NCBI RefSeq assembly: GCF_001735805.1
Contig: NZ_CP017248.1
Span: 5,394,001 to 5,458,000, forward strand
Length of the DNA: 64,000 nucleotides
Source of the DNA: Streptomyces fodineus
GTDB taxonomy: Bacteria; Actinomycetota; Actinomycetes; Streptomycetales; Streptomycetaceae
Direction: 5' to 3'
The translations under genes were made by a program, and so were the position numbers. Positions 41,092-52,378 of this stretch are shown in pieces (the first letter of the stretch is position 1; each line of letters starts with the position of its first letter). The notes under the pieces are model-generated. The model was not told the origin of the DNA and did not search any database. It worked only from the letters and a program-made list of their open reading frames with translations.

Positions 41092-41844
41092 ATGTCTGAC
41101 GAATCGCGCCCTTCGCCCGCGCAGACCCCCGTCGCCGCCGTGATTCCGGCCGCCGGGCGGGGCGTACGCCTCGGTCCGGGCGCCCCCAAGGCGCTCCGCG
41201 CGCTGAACGGCACGCCCATGCTGATCCACGCGGTCCGCGCGCTCGCCGCGTCCCGCCATGTCTCCCTGGTGATCGTCGTCGCCCCGCCGGACGGCACCGC
41301 CGAGGTCAAGTCCCTGCTCGACGCGCACGCCCTGCCCGAGCGGACCGACTTCACGGTCGTACCCGGCGGGGACAGCCGCCAGGAATCGGTCAAGCTGGGC
41401 CTCGACGCCCTGCCCCCCGAGTACGGCGTCGTCCTCGTCCACGACGCGGCCCGCCCCCTCGTCCCGGTCGACACCGTCGACGCGGTCATCGAGGCCGTAC
41501 GCGACGGCGCCCCCGCCGTCGTCCCCGCGCTGCCGCTCGCCGACACCGTCAAGGAGGTCGAGCCCGCCCCCGAGGCCGGCGCCCCCGAGCCGGTCGTCGC
41601 CACCCCCGAGCGGGCCCGACTCCGCGCGGTCCAGACGCCCCAGGGCTTCGACCGGGAGACCCTGATCCGCGCCCACGAGAGCGTCACCGACAACGTCACC
41701 GACGACGCGAGCATGGTCGAACAGCTGGGTCTGACCGTCGTGGCCGTCCCCGGTCACGAGGAGGCCTTCAAGGTCACCCGCCCCCTCGACCTCGTCCTCG
41801 CCGAGGCGGTCCTGGCCCGCAGGAGGCTGAACGATGGCTTCTGA
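41092..41844 (+). CDS. ispD: 2-C-methyl-D-erythritol 4-phosphate cytidylyltransferase
   Basis: IspD joins CTP and methylerythritol phosphate in the MEP isoprenoid pathway. The 250-residue protein has [19 protein letters not shown] as nucleotide-binding loop, [27 protein letters not shown] and [11 protein letters not shown]. It overlaps ispF by 11 bases. Confidence 0.95.
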   Translation: MSDESRPSPAQTPVAAVIPAAGRGVRLGPGAPKALRALNGTPMLIHAVRALAASRHVSLVIVVAPPDGTAEVKSLLDAHALPERTDFTVVPGGDSRQESVKLGLDALPPEYGVVLVHDAARPLVPVDTVDAVIEAVRDGAPAVVPALPLADTVKEVEPAPEAGAPEPVVATPERARLRAVQTPQGFDRETLIRAHESVTDNVTDDASMVEQLGLTVVAVPGHEEAFKVTRPLDLVLAEAVLARRRLNDGF

Positions 41845-42337
41845 GGCCGGCTTCGTGCTGCCCCTGCCCCAGGTCGGCATCGGCACCGACATCCACGCCT
41901 TCGAGGAGGGCCGCGAGCTGTGGTGCGCGGGCCTGAAGTGGGAGGGCGAGGGGCCGGGCCTGGCCGGGCACTCCGACGCGGACGTCGTCGCGCACGCCGC
42001 CTGCAACGCCCTCTTCTCCGCCGCCGGGCTCGGTGACCTGGGACAGCACTTCGGCACCGGCCGCCCCGAATGGTCCGGCGCCCCCGGGGTGACCCTGCTC
42101 ACCGAGGCCGCCCGGATCGTCCGCGCGGCGGGCTTCACCATCGGCAACGTCGCCGTCCAGGTGATCGGCCCCCGCCCGAAGATCGGCAAGCGGCGCACCG
42201 AGGCCCAGAAGGTTCTCTCCGAGGCGGCCGGCGCGCCCGTCACCGTCTCCGGCGCCACGACCGACGGCCTCGGCTTCCCGGGCCGCGAGGAGGGCCTGAT
42301 GGCGATCGCGACGGCACTGGTGGTCCGTACGGGCTGA
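41834..42337 (+). CDS. ispF: 2-C-methyl-D-erythritol 2,4-cyclodiphosphate synthase
   Basis: IspF cyclises the CDP-ME 2-phosphate intermediate of the MEP pathway. The 167-residue protein shows the metal-binding GIGTDIHAF (D and H), [18 protein letters not shown] and [12 protein letters not shown] 41834 lies inside the end of ispD, so the two are co-translated. Confidence 0.95.
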   Translation: MASEAGFVLPLPQVGIGTDIHAFEEGRELWCAGLKWEGEGPGLAGHSDADVVAHAACNALFSAAGLGDLGQHFGTGRPEWSGAPGVTLLTEAARIVRAAGFTIGNVAVQVIGPRPKIGKRRTEAQKVLSEAAGAPVTVSGATTDGLGFPGREEGLMAIATALVVRTG

Positions 42338-42424
42338 GGGCCGCTGCCGTTTCGCTCGTGGTGCGGGTGGGCGGAGAGCGTGCGAGGGTACCCGGAGAGT
42401 CACCGCCGACTTAAGGAGGCACCC

Positions 42425-42829
42425 ATGCCCGCCACCCTGCCCGAGCGGCTCAAGTCCCTGCTCGACGGTCCCGTCTTCGTCGTGGTCGGCACGATCCAGC
42501 CCGACGGACGCCCGCAGCTGTCGCCGGTATGGGTGAAGCGGGACGGTGACCAGATCCTGTTCTCCACGACCGTCGACCGCCGCAAGAAGAAGAACCTCGA
42601 CCGCGACCCCCGGGTGAGCGTCGTCGTCCAGGACCCCGAGATGCCCTACGTCTACGGCGAGGTCAGGGGCACCGCGGAGCTCGACACGCAGGGCGCGAGG
42701 GACCTGATCGACGAACTGTCGCTGAAGTACACCGGCAAGAAGTACGCCGAGTTCAATCCGGCGTCCGTCGACGACGCCGACCGCGTGATCGTCAGGATCA
42801 CGCCGGAGAAGGTCGTGGGGATGTTCTGA
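42425..42829 (+). CDS. PPOX-class F420/FMN-binding oxidoreductase
   Basis: The 134-residue split-barrel protein has VFVVVGTIQPDGRPQLSPVWV, the phosphate-contacting DRRKKKNLDRDPRVSVVV and PYVYGEVRGTAELDT. It belongs to the PPOX-class, which in actinobacteria often uses deazaflavin F420. The substrate is unknown. AAGGAGG stands 6 bases before ATG 42425, which fixes the start. Confidence 0.85.
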   Translation: MPATLPERLKSLLDGPVFVVVGTIQPDGRPQLSPVWVKRDGDQILFSTTVDRRKKKNLDRDPRVSVVVQDPEMPYVYGEVRGTAELDTQGARDLIDELSLKYTGKKYAEFNPASVDDADRVIVRITPEKVVGMF

Positions 42830-42874
42830 GCCGTGCGGCACTAGGCACCACCCGGCGCCCACTACCCTGGAGTG

Positions 42875-44275
42875 GTGACCATTCGCCTGTACGACACCAG
42901 CGCCCGGCAGATCCGTGACTTCTCCCCGCTCAAGCCGGGTTGTGTCTCGATCTACCTGTGTGGCGCCACCGTGCAGGCGGCACCGCACATCGGGCACATC
43001 CGCTCGGGCCTCAACTTCGACATCATGCGCCGCTGGTTCGCGTACCGCGGCTACGAGGTGACGTTCATCAGGAACGTCACGGACATCGACGACAAGATCA
43101 TCGCCAAGGCCCATGAGCAGGGCCGGCCCTGGTGGTCGATCGGGTACGAGAACGAGCGTGCCTTCGACGAGGGCTACACCGCCCTCGGCTGCCTGCCGCC
43201 GACCTACGAGCCGCGCGCCACCGGCCACATCACCGAGATGGTCGAGATGATGCAGCGCCTCATCGACCGCGGACACGCCTACGCCGCCGACGGCAACGTC
43301 TACTTCGACGTACGGTCCTTCCCGCAGTACCTGGAGCTGTCGAGGCAGGAGCTGGACAACCTGCTCCAGCCGTCCGGCGAGGGCGAGACCGGCAAGCGGG
43401 ACCCGCGCGACTTCGCCATGTGGAAGGCGGCGAAGCCGGGCGAGCCGACCTGGCCGACCCCGTGGGGAGAGGGCCGCCCCGGCTGGCACCTGGAGTGCTC
43501 GGCCATGGCGCACAAGTACCTGGGCACCGCCTTCGACATCCACGGCGGCGGCCTGGACCTGATCTTTCCGCACCACGAGAACGAGATCGCCCAGGCCAAG
43601 GCCTACGGCGACGACTTCGCCAAGTACTGGGTGCACAACGCCTGGGTCACCATGGCCGGCGACAAGATGTCCAAGTCGCTCGGCAACAGCGTCCTGGTCA
43701 GCGAGATGGTCAAGCAGTGGCGCCCGATCGTGCTCCGCTACTACCTGGGCACCCCGCACTACCGCTCGATGATCGAGTACAGCGAGGAGTCGCTGCGCGA
43801 GGCCGAGTCGGCGTTCGCCCGGATCGAGGGCTTCGTGCAGCGCGTCATCGAGCTGGCCGGCAAGACCGTCGAGCCGGCCGCCGAGGTCCCGCCCGCCTTC
43901 GCCGAGGCGATGGACGACGACCTGGGCGTCCCGCAGGCCCTCGCCGTCGTGCACACCACCGTCCGGCAGGGCAACAGCGCGCTGGCCGCCGACGACAAGG
44001 AGGCCGCCGTCGCCCGGCTCGCCGAGGTGCGGGCCATGCTCGCCGTCCTCGGCCTCGACCCGCTCGACGAGCAGTGGGCCGAGGGGTCCGACCAGGCCCA
44101 GGACCTGCACGGCGTCGTCGACAGCCTCGTCCGCCTGGTCCTCGACCAGCGCGAGTCCGCCCGTGCCCGCAAGGACTGGGCGACGGCCGACGCCATCCGC
44201 GACCAGCTGGGCCAGTCCGGCCTGGTCATCGAGGACAGCCCGCAGGGCCCGCGCTGGAGCCTCGCTCAGCGCTGA
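42875..44275 (+). CDS. cysS: cysteinyl-tRNA synthetase
   Basis: The 466-residue class I synthetase has the HIGH-equivalent PHIGHIRS, zinc-site residues (C in [22 protein letters not shown]) and [10 protein letters not shown]-terminal anticodon-binding helical domain follows. The start is GTG 42875, which gives the family N-terminus [18 protein letters not shown] 42872 is one codon earlier. It precedes rlmB, a pair conserved in actinobacteria. Confidence 0.96.
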   Translation: MTIRLYDTSARQIRDFSPLKPGCVSIYLCGATVQAAPHIGHIRSGLNFDIMRRWFAYRGYEVTFIRNVTDIDDKIIAKAHEQGRPWWSIGYENERAFDEGYTALGCLPPTYEPRATGHITEMVEMMQRLIDRGHAYAADGNVYFDVRSFPQYLELSRQELDNLLQPSGEGETGKRDPRDFAMWKAAKPGEPTWPTPWGEGRPGWHLECSAMAHKYLGTAFDIHGGGLDLIFPHHENEIAQAKAYGDDFAKYWVHNAWVTMAGDKMSKSLGNSVLVSEMVKQWRPIVLRYYLGTPHYRSMIEYSEESLREAESAFARIEGFVQRVIELAGKTVEPAAEVPPAFAEAMDDDLGVPQALAVVHTTVRQGNSALAADDKEAAVARLAEVRAMLAVLGLDPLDEQWAEGSDQAQDLHGVVDSLVRLVLDQRESARARKDWATADAIRDQLGQSGLVIEDSPQGPRWSLAQR

Positions 44276-44373
44276 CCCCGGCTCGATCAACCGATTGATC
44301 GACTGTGCCGCCCGCCCCCCGGGCGGCACACTGCATAAGACGTACGTACGACGCTCACGGAGACGAGTTACTC

Positions 44374-45315
44374 ATGGCCGCGAACAACCGCCGCATGTCC
44401 GGCAAGAAGGGCGCGCAGGTCGGCAGCGGCGGCAAGCGGCGCCGGGGCCTGGAAGGCAAGGGCCCGACCCCGCCCGCCGAGATGCGCAAGGGCCACGCCA
44501 AGCAGCGCGCCGCGGCGGCCAAGTCCCGCCGCGCCCAGGGCCGCACGCCGCAGCGCCGGGGCGGCGGCAGGTCGTCCTCCGAGCTGGTCGTCGGCCGTAA
44601 CCCGGTGGTCGAGGCCCTGCGCGAGGGCGTGCCCGCCTCCACCCTCTACGTCCAGCAGTTCATCGACAACGACGAGCGTGTCCGCGAGGCCCTCCAGCTC
44701 GCCGCCGAGCGCGGCGGCATCAACCTCATGGAGGCCCCGCGCCCCGAGCTGGACCGCATGACGAACGGCCTCAACCACCAGGGCCTCGTCCTTCAGGTCC
44801 CGCCGTACGAGTACGCGCACCCCGAGGACCTCGCCGAGGCCGCCTACGACGAGTCCGAGGACCCGCTGATCGTCGCTCTCGACGGCGTCACCGACCCGCG
44901 CAACCTCGGCGCGGTCGTCCGCTCGGTCTCCGCCTTCGGCGGCCACGGCGTCGTCGTACCCGAGCGCCGCTCGGCCGGCATGACCGCCGGTGCCTGGAAG
45001 ACCTCCGCCGGTGCGGCCGCCCGCACCCCGGTGGCCCGCGCCACCAACCTCACCCGCACCCTGGAGGCGTACAAGAAGGCCGGCATCGCGATCGTCGGCC
45101 TGGCCGCGGACGGCGAGGTCGAGCTCGGCGACCTTCAGGCACTGGACGGTCCGGTCGTCATCGTCGTCGGCAGCGAGGGCAAGGGCCTGTCCCGTCTGGT
45201 CGGCGAGACCTGCGACTTCCGGGTCCGCATCCCCATGCCGGGCGGAGCGGAGTCCCTGAACGCGGGTGTCGCGGCCGGAATCGTCCTGTACGAGGCGGCC
45301 CGCAGGCGGAGCTGA
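44374..45315 (+). CDS. rlmB: 23S rRNA (guanosine-2'-O-)-methyltransferase, SpoU family
   Basis: The 313-residue protein has a basic, disordered N-terminal 70 residues and a SpoU substrate-binding domain ([16 protein letters not shown]). A knotted SPOUT methyltransferase domain follows (about 165-313), with [20 protein letters not shown] as motif 1, [12 protein letters not shown] as motif 2 and [22 protein letters not shown] as motif 3. It methylates a guanosine ribose of 23S rRNA. ATG 44374 starts the usual basic leader. Confidence 0.92.
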   Translation: MAANNRRMSGKKGAQVGSGGKRRRGLEGKGPTPPAEMRKGHAKQRAAAAKSRRAQGRTPQRRGGGRSSSELVVGRNPVVEALREGVPASTLYVQQFIDNDERVREALQLAAERGGINLMEAPRPELDRMTNGLNHQGLVLQVPPYEYAHPEDLAEAAYDESEDPLIVALDGVTDPRNLGAVVRSVSAFGGHGVVVPERRSAGMTAGAWKTSAGAAARTPVARATNLTRTLEAYKKAGIAIVGLAADGEVELGDLQALDGPVVIVVGSEGKGLSRLVGETCDFRVRIPMPGGAESLNAGVAAGIVLYEAARRRS

Positions 45316-45449
45316 ACACGCGTCCGGAATTTCACCCTTGCGGGCGAATTTCGGCGCCCATATGGCGTTCAGGGTGGCTTTGACGGGGTCCGGACACATC
45401 CGCCCGGACAAAACAGTGTCCTAACACCACGTCACTCGGTTAGAACCGT

Positions 45450-47090
45450 GTGGACACCAGAACACCCCGCACACCCACGGGGGACCGCTCGTCGGGATAC
45501 GACGACGCTCCCGCGCTGAGCATGGTGAAGGTGCCGAGCGATCCGGCGCAGGTCATCGTCAACCACCCCAGCTTCCGCGTGCAGCTGGGCCCGTCGGCGA
45601 AACGCACCCAATCCTCGCGGATCGCCCGGCACCTGAGCGCCACCCCTGACACCGCCCGCATGCCCGTCGTGGGCACGACGGGCCGGCCGACCGCCGCCGG
45701 CCGCCGCCGCCCCGTCGTGTGGAGCGGCCGGTCCGCTCCCGACGACACCGGCGCCCACCGCCTCCTCCAGGCGGTGCGGGGCAACAGCGTCCGCCACGCC
45801 GACGAGCCCCCCGAGGCCGGCGCCACCCAGGTCCTCCCGCGCGTCGGGACCACCGGCTACGACGACACCTACGACGCACTCGAGCAGACCGTCGAGACCC
45901 CCGTCGTCGGCCACCAGCGCACCCCCGCCGACGCCGAGGGCACCCGCGTACTGCCGCACATGCGCACGGTGAGCGGCGCCTACGACGACCCCCTCTACGA
46001 CGAACCCGGCTACGCGCACGACGACTTCGAGCCGTACGACGCCCACGCGGACCCGTCCGACACCCCCCGCCCCGCCCGAAGCCACGGCGACGACCCGGCC
46101 CGGCACGCCTACTACCCCGGCCGCCGGATGAACCTCGGCGTCGTCCTCCTCCCGCTGCGCATCTTCCTCGGCTTCATCTCCATCTACGCCGGCATGGGCA
46201 AGCTGTGCGACCCGCTCTACTTCGACGGCGGCAAACGCGGCTCCATGGTCAAGTGGCTCAACACCCTCCACCCCTGGGAGGTCGCCGAGCCGCTGCGCCA
46301 GTTCGCCCTGCACCACCCGGTCGGCTCCGGCCTGGTGATCGCCTTCCTCCAGGTGGCCGTCGGCGTCCTGACCGTCCTCGGCTGCTGGCAGCGCGTCGCC
46401 GCGGTCGTCGGCGCCCTGCTCTCCGCCGCCCTGATCGTCACCGTCAGCTGGAAGACCGTCCCCGCCTACGACGCCCCCGACATCATCTACCTCGCCGCCT
46501 GGTCCCCGCTGATCATCGCCGGCGCCCCCGTCTACTCCGTGGACGGCCGCCTCGCCGCCAGCGCCTGGCGCCGCCTCGGCCCCCGCGCCGACATCTGGGA
46601 CCTGCGCCGCTACGTCCTGCGCCGCGGCGCCCTGATCACGGCCGTCACCGTCGGCCTCACCCTCCTCGTCGGCTCCCTCTTCGGCGGCGCCGTACGCGAC
46701 TCCAGCCGCGTGGTCGTCCCCGGCCCCGGCGAGGCCCCCCGCAACAACCTTCCCGGCTCCCCGCTCCCGCAGGGGCCCGGCAAGCGGCACAAGAAGACCC
46801 CGGCGGCCTCCACCTCGCCGACGCGCGGCGCCACGGCCGGCGCGAGCCCGTCCGGCGCGGCGAGGACTCCGGGCGCCATGCGGTCCGCCGGTGGTACGAC
46901 CACGACCCCCAGCCAGACCCAGGGCAGCACGGGCCAGACCTCGCCCCGCCAGTCCTCCCCGACCGGCGGCGCCCCGAGCACCACGGCGGGCCCGACGAGC
47001 ACCGGCAACTCCTCGACCGGCGGCACCGGCAGCTCGGGCGGCTCGTCCTCCTCCGGCCAGCCGGGCCTGGTGGGCGGCCTGCTGGGCTGA
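45450..47090 (+). CDS. DoxX-family membrane protein with long charged N-terminus and Ser/Thr/Gly tail
   Basis: The 546-residue protein has a cytoplasmic acidic/polar region of about 220 residues with repeated TQVLPR/TRVLPH-like units. A DoxX domain with four TM segments follows (about 225-410; RIFLGFISIYAGMGKLCDP, VGSGLVIAFLQVAVGVLTVLGCW). After a last TM comes a roughly 120-residue Ser/Thr/Gly/Pro-rich tail ending in GLVGGLLG. DoxX proteins have been linked with thiol and redox balance in actinobacteria; the flanking regions here are unusual. The start is GTG 45450. Confidence 0.8.
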   Translation: MDTRTPRTPTGDRSSGYDDAPALSMVKVPSDPAQVIVNHPSFRVQLGPSAKRTQSSRIARHLSATPDTARMPVVGTTGRPTAAGRRRPVVWSGRSAPDDTGAHRLLQAVRGNSVRHADEPPEAGATQVLPRVGTTGYDDTYDALEQTVETPVVGHQRTPADAEGTRVLPHMRTVSGAYDDPLYDEPGYAHDDFEPYDAHADPSDTPRPARSHGDDPARHAYYPGRRMNLGVVLLPLRIFLGFISIYAGMGKLCDPLYFDGGKRGSMVKWLNTLHPWEVAEPLRQFALHHPVGSGLVIAFLQVAVGVLTVLGCWQRVAAVVGALLSAALIVTVSWKTVPAYDAPDIIYLAAWSPLIIAGAPVYSVDGRLAASAWRRLGPRADIWDLRRYVLRRGALITAVTVGLTLLVGSLFGGAVRDSSRVVVPGPGEAPRNNLPGSPLPQGPGKRHKKTPAASTSPTRGATAGASPSGAARTPGAMRSAGGTTTTPSQTQGSTGQTSPRQSSPTGGAPSTTAGPTSTGNSSTGGTGSSGGSSSSGQPGLVGGLLG

Positions 47091-47121
47091 GGGAACGACA
47101 CAGGAGAACGCCACAAGAGAG

Positions 47122-47148
47122 GGCCCCGTACCGGTGAGGTACGGGGCC
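47122..47148. terminator. perfect 11-bp hairpin terminator between convergent genes
   Basis: GGCCCCGTACC pairs with GGTACGGGGCC around GGTGA and is followed by TTT. Confidence 0.85.
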
Positions 47149-47171
47149 TTTCCGATGCCGGGGGAGTCGGG

Positions 47172-47906
47172 TTACTGCCGGCCCAGAGCCGCCAATTCCT
47201 TGGCCGCTTCCGTCAGATCCTTGGCCGTGTCGATGGCCCGCCAGTACGCCCCCTGAGGAATGGGGAACCCGAAGAGCTTCCGCTCCCGAGCCAGCCGGGG
47301 GAACGTGGTCCGCTCGTGATCCCCCCGCTCGGGCAGCGTCGAGGCGAACTCGGGCGAGAAGACGTACACACCCGCGTTGATCTCGAACGTGGACGGCGGA
47401 GCCTCGATGAAGTCGGTGATGTGCCCGAACCCGTCGGTCTCCACCGCGCCCCAGGGGATCCGCGGCCGAGCCAGCGCCAGGGTCGCGACGGCGTCCCGCT
47501 CGGTGTGGAAGTCGGCCATGTCCCGCAGCGAGAAGCGGGTCCAGATGTCGCCGTTGGTGGCGTACCAGGGCCGATCGGGGCGGGGCAGATGCGCGGCGGC
47601 GTACTTGAGGCCGCCGCCACGGCCGAGGGGCTCGGTCTCGACGACGGTGGTGACGGAGACGGGCAGGTCGGCGGAGTCCAGCCACTTCTGCAGGACGTCG
47701 GCGAGGTGGCCGCAGGAGACCACCACGTCGGTCACGCCTTCCTCGGCGAGCCAGGTCAGCTGGTGGCCGATGATCGGAGTGCCCGTGCCGGGGATCTCGA
47801 CCATCGGCTTGGGCCGGTCGTCGGTGTAGGGACGCAGCCGGGAGCCCTGGCCACCGGCCAGGACCACGGCTTGAGTGGGGCGCGACGCGGCGTTGGGATG
47901 GGTCAT
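47172..47906 (-). CDS. sugar-1-phosphate nucleotidyltransferase family protein
   Basis: The 244-residue protein has the Rossmann-like nucleotidyltransferase signature AVVLAGGQGSRLRPYTDDRPKPMVEI, NGDIWTRF as the metal-binding D motif, and ETEPLGRGGGLKYA. It makes an NDP-sugar from NTP and a sugar 1-phosphate, mannose- or glucose-type. The short length (no C-terminal beta-helix) suggests a stand-alone transferase. The sugar is unknown. Confidence 0.83.
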   Translation of the reverse strand: MTHPNAASRPTQAVVLAGGQGSRLRPYTDDRPKPMVEIPGTGTPIIGHQLTWLAEEGVTDVVVSCGHLADVLQKWLDSADLPVSVTTVVETEPLGRGGGLKYAAAHLPRPDRPWYATNGDIWTRFSLRDMADFHTERDAVATLALARPRIPWGAVETDGFGHITDFIEAPPSTFEINAGVYVFSPEFASTLPERGDHERTTFPRLARERKLFGFPIPQGAYWRAIDTAKDLTEAAKELAALGRQ

Positions 47907-48042
47907 GACCGCACTGTACGTGGCGCCCCACTCGGCTCGGCGGGCAGCGACGCGCCCCTTGAGGAGCCGTTACCTCCGCGGACCCGCGGGGGTGAGGAAC
48001 CGGAACCCGAGGGAGCCGTCACCGACGTCCCGCGCACCCGGC

Positions 48043-48504
48043 TCAGCTGTGCGCGGCGAGCACGCCGGAGGCGAACGACGTGTCGCACACCGGGCGGGCG
48101 TAGGACTCGGCGACCGTGGGGCCGTACATGCGCGCCGCCGCCTGGCCCAGGGCGCGGGCGATGGCGGAGCAGTGCCGGGCCAGCGAGGGGCGGCCGTTGA
48201 CCGCCTGCTGGAGGTGGGTGAGGACGACCCCCGGGTTCTTCTCCTGCAGTTCGCCCATCAGCTCGTCGCGGAGCACGTCCTGCGGGGCGCGGGAGACCGT
48301 CTTGGTGGAGACCTCCGCCGAGGAGACGTCCGAGGCGGCCAGCGCCGAGCTGGAAGGGCTTCCCGTCCAGTTGACCCGGGTGACCGCGAGGGTTCCGGAG
48401 AGCACCAGGACAACGGGCAGGACAAGGGCGAGAGTGCGGCCGATCCGGTGGGCAGGGCCGCCCCGATGGCCGCGTCGCGTCTGTGGTGTGGTGGAGTGCT
48501 TCAC
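48043..48504 (-). CDS. membrane-anchored or secreted hypothetical protein
   Basis: The 153-residue protein has one N-terminal hydrophobic segment (RTLALVLPVVLVLSGTLAV) after a basic region, so it is exported or type II anchored. A Ser-rich linker and a helical domain with two Cys (RHCSAIARAL and RPVCDTSF) follow; these may form a disulfide. No family is recognised. Confidence 0.65.
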   Translation of the reverse strand: MKHSTTPQTRRGHRGGPAHRIGRTLALVLPVVLVLSGTLAVTRVNWTGSPSSSALAASDVSSAEVSTKTVSRAPQDVLRDELMGELQEKNPGVVLTHLQQAVNGRPSLARHCSAIARALGQAAARMYGPTVAESYARPVCDTSFASGVLAAHS

Positions 48505-48656
48505 GCGTGTGAGAGTAGCGCGGGGTGATGATTTGGCGACATTCAGTCACTCCTTTGGGGGATGGGGTGCCGCCTTTTTCTGGGTAAGGGGTTGACACGA
48601 CCCGCCCGAAAAGATCGCTGTGCCGGGGTATATCCACAGCAGCGACTCACACGAAA

Positions 48657-48684
48657 GGGGCCCCGCGGCACTCCGCAGGGCCCC
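48657..48684 (-). terminator. terminator hairpin after msiK
   Basis: GGGGCCC pairs with GGGCCCC around an inner GCGG/CCGC stem; TTTC follows on the minus strand. Confidence 0.7.
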
Positions 48685-48713
48685 ATTCGTCAACCTCGGC
48701 GCAAAAGCGCTGC

Positions 48714-49850
<1,137 letters not shown>

Positions 49851-50055
49851 GGTGATGGGCCCCCTTCTACCGGCAGGAACGTGCCGGACGATCCGTTGTA
49901 GGAAGGTGGTGGTGTAGTCCACACGGGTGAACTGGCTCACGACGGTACCTGCCGTTCACTCGCTCTGTCAGCACATCCGGGTCTGTGAACTTCGCGGAAA
50001 TTTTCGACAGGAGCGGGCCGAGACCTGGGTACACTGCACGGGCGCCCATGCGCAG

Positions 50056-50129
50056 GCCTCCTTAGCTCAGCTGGTCAGAGCGCCGCTCTTGTAAAGCGAA
50101 GGTCGTCGGTTCGAATCCGACAGGGGGCT
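50056..50129 (+). tRNA. tRNA-Thr (anticodon TGT)
   Basis: The acceptor stem GCCTCCT/AGGGGGC, D-arm (GCTCAGCTGGTCAGAGC), anticodon loop CTTGTAA with anticodon TGT, and T-arm GTCGG TTCGAAT CCGAC are all present. CCA is not encoded. No integrated element is attached to it. Confidence 0.95.
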
Positions 50130-50134
50130 CCGGC

Positions 50135-50165
50135 AGCCCGGGTGGGACGAGTTCCCACCTGGGCT
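50135..50165 (+). terminator. terminator of tRNA-Thr
   Basis: AGCCCGGGTGGGA pairs with TCCCACCTGGGCT (one wobble) around CGAGT and is followed by TTTT. Confidence 0.88.
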
Positions 50166-50270
50166 TTTTCATGTGCGGGGCAGGCGCCGGGCCGCACCCG
50201 CACAGGCCCCGCGAGATCACCGGGAATGTCAATCACGGACCGGGCGATACTGACGTGCGTGAATCGGCTC

Positions 50271-50921
50271 ATGGGAAACAACCGGGGCCTAGGCGTGTGG
50301 GCGTACATCCGCAGCGCTCCCGGCACGTATGTGTGGCTGGCGGTCCTCTTCGTCACGACCGTCGCACTGCACCAGATGTCGCCGGAGTTCGAGCAGCACT
50401 TCCTGCGGCAGCGATCGACCAACATCCACGAGCTGTCCCACAACCCGGTACGCGTCCTCGTCGCCAGCGCGATGTGGATCGACAGCGGCCGCTGGCTCCC
50501 GTACGTCCTGCTGTACAGCGTCTTCCACGCGCAGGCCGAACGCTGGCTCGGCACACCCCGCTGGCTCGCGGTGTGCGCACTGGCCCACGTCCTGGCCACA
50601 CTGATCAGCGAGGGGGCGCTCCTGGTCGCGATCCAGGGCGGCGTGGCCCACCACTCCGCCGTCAACACCTTGGACATCGGTGTGAGTTACGCACTGGCCG
50701 GCGTCATCGGCGTCCTCACCTACCGGATCGCCCCGCCCTGGCGGTACGCCTACCTCCTCGTCGTACTGATCTTGTTCGGACTGCCCTTGGCCGAAGGACC
50801 GACCTTCACCGACCTCGGTCATTTCGTCTCCGTACTGATCGGCCTGGCCTGCTATCCGCTGACCCGGAGCCGCGGAAAAGCATGGAATCCGAAGGAGACA
50901 CTGGCCGCTCTCAGGGGTTAA
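50271..50921 (+). CDS. rhomboid-like membrane protein
   Basis: The protein has about 216 residues. Five or six hydrophobic segments and a basic C-terminus resemble the rhomboid-like (rhomboid-fold) streptomycete family, with YIRSAPGTYVWLAVLFVTTVALHQMSPEFEQHFL and NIHELSHNPVRVLVASAMW. A GxSx catalytic motif is not present; NTLDIGVSYALAGVIG stands at its place, so protease activity is not supported. The start is uncertain (ATG 50271, GTG 50262 or ATG 50226). Confidence 0.75.
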   Translation: MGNNRGLGVWAYIRSAPGTYVWLAVLFVTTVALHQMSPEFEQHFLRQRSTNIHELSHNPVRVLVASAMWIDSGRWLPYVLLYSVFHAQAERWLGTPRWLAVCALAHVLATLISEGALLVAIQGGVAHHSAVNTLDIGVSYALAGVIGVLTYRIAPPWRYAYLLVVLILFGLPLAEGPTFTDLGHFVSVLIGLACYPLTRSRGKAWNPKETLAALRG

Positions 50922-50931
50922 CGTCCCGGCC

Positions 50932-52338
50932 ATGAGCAGCTCGGCAAGCAGTGTCGTCAACGGCGGGATCTCCTTCTGGTACGCGGACGACGGCCTCCCG
51001 GCGGTCCACGAACCGCTGTCCGGGGACGCGTCCGCCGACGTCGTCGTCATCGGCGGCGGCTACACCGGCCTGTGGACCGCGTACTACCTGAAGAAGGCCG
51101 CCCCCTACCTCCGCATCACCGTCCTGGAGCAGAAGTTCTGCGGCTACGGCGCCTCCGGCCGCAACGGCGGCTGGCTCTACAACGGCATCGCCGGCCGCGA
51201 CCGCTACGCCAAGCTGCACGGCCGCGAAGCCGCCGTACGGCTGCAACAGGCGATGAACGACACCGTCGCCGAGGTCATCGCGGTGGCCGAGGCCGAAGGC
51301 ATCGAGGCGGACATCCACAAGGGCGGCGTCCTCGAAGTGGCCACCACACCCGCCCAGTTGGCCCGCCTCAAGGCCTTCCATGAGCACGAGCTGTCGTACG
51401 GCGAGAAGGACCGGGAACTCTACGGCGCCCGGGAGACCGCCGAGCGCATCCGCATCGCCGACGCCGTCGGCTCCACCTGGACCCCGCACGGCGCCCGACT
51501 GCACCCGGTGAAGCTCGTCAAGGGCCTCGCGGCCGCCGTCGAGGCCCTGGGCGTCACCATCCACGAATCGACCCCGGTGACCGAAATCCGCCCCAAACAC
51601 GCCGTCACCCCCTACGGCACCGTCCGCGCCCCCTACATCCTGCGCTGCACCGAAGGCTTCACCGCGTCCCTGAAGGGCCAGAAACGCACCTGGCTGCCCA
51701 TGAACTCCTCCATGATCGCCACCGAGCCGCTGGCCGGGGAGCAGTGGTCGGCGATCGGCTGGGACGGCCGCGAAACCCTGGGCGACATGGCCCACGCCTA
51801 CATGTACGCGCAGCGCACCGCCGACGACCGGATCGCGCTCGGCGGGCGCGGGGTGCCGTACCGTTTCGGCTCCAGGACCGACAACGACGGCCGCACACAG
51901 CAGGCGACCATCGAAGCCCTGCACGAGATCCTGACCCGCTTCTTCCCCTCCCTGGCGGGCGTCCGCGTGGCATACGCCTGGTCGGGCGTCCTCGGCGTCC
52001 CCCGCGACTGGTGCGCCACGGTCACCCTGGACCGCTCGACCGGCCTCGGCTGGGCCGGCGGCTATGTCGGCTCCGGCGTCGCCACCACCAACCTGGCCGC
52101 CCGCACCCTGCGCGACCTGGTCCAGCTGGACTCCGGCCAGGGTGGCCGCACCGAGCTGACCGACCTGCCCTGGGTGGACCACAAGGTCCGCAAGTGGGAA
52201 CCGGAACCTTTCCGCTGGCTGGGCGTCCACGGCATGTACGCCACCTATCGCGCGGCCGACCAGCGCGAACGCCTCCACCCGGGCACGGAGTCCTCCCGGC
52301 TGGCGAAGGTGGCGGACCGGGTGGCCGGGCGGCACTGA
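50932..52338 (+). CDS. FAD-dependent oxidoreductase (DadA/glycine oxidase type)
   Basis: The 468-residue protein has an N-terminal FAD-binding VVVIGGGYTGLWTAYYLKK (GxGxxG), an RNGGWLYN segment and C-terminal GWAGGYVGSGVATTNLAARTL that closes the FAD fold. It belongs to the DAO family that oxidises amines or amino acids. The substrate is unknown. It starts 10 bases after the rhomboid-like gene. Confidence 0.85.
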   Translation: MSSSASSVVNGGISFWYADDGLPAVHEPLSGDASADVVVIGGGYTGLWTAYYLKKAAPYLRITVLEQKFCGYGASGRNGGWLYNGIAGRDRYAKLHGREAAVRLQQAMNDTVAEVIAVAEAEGIEADIHKGGVLEVATTPAQLARLKAFHEHELSYGEKDRELYGARETAERIRIADAVGSTWTPHGARLHPVKLVKGLAAAVEALGVTIHESTPVTEIRPKHAVTPYGTVRAPYILRCTEGFTASLKGQKRTWLPMNSSMIATEPLAGEQWSAIGWDGRETLGDMAHAYMYAQRTADDRIALGGRGVPYRFGSRTDNDGRTQQATIEALHEILTRFFPSLAGVRVAYAWSGVLGVPRDWCATVTLDRSTGLGWAGGYVGSGVATTNLAARTLRDLVQLDSGQGGRTELTDLPWVDHKVRKWEPEPFRWLGVHGMYATYRAADQRERLHPGTESSRLAKVADRVAGRH

Positions 52339-52378
52339 GGGGAGGACGCGCCGGTTCGGGGCGTCGGCGGCGCCGGGC

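Noticed and set aside
41774-44329. 851-codon minus-strand frame
   Set aside because: It is antisense to ispD, ispF, the PPOX gene and cysS, and has no protein motif.
50056-50165. tRNA-Thr as an attachment site of an element
   Set aside because: The tRNA is complete and neither flank has an integrase or a second copy of its 3' end in the window.
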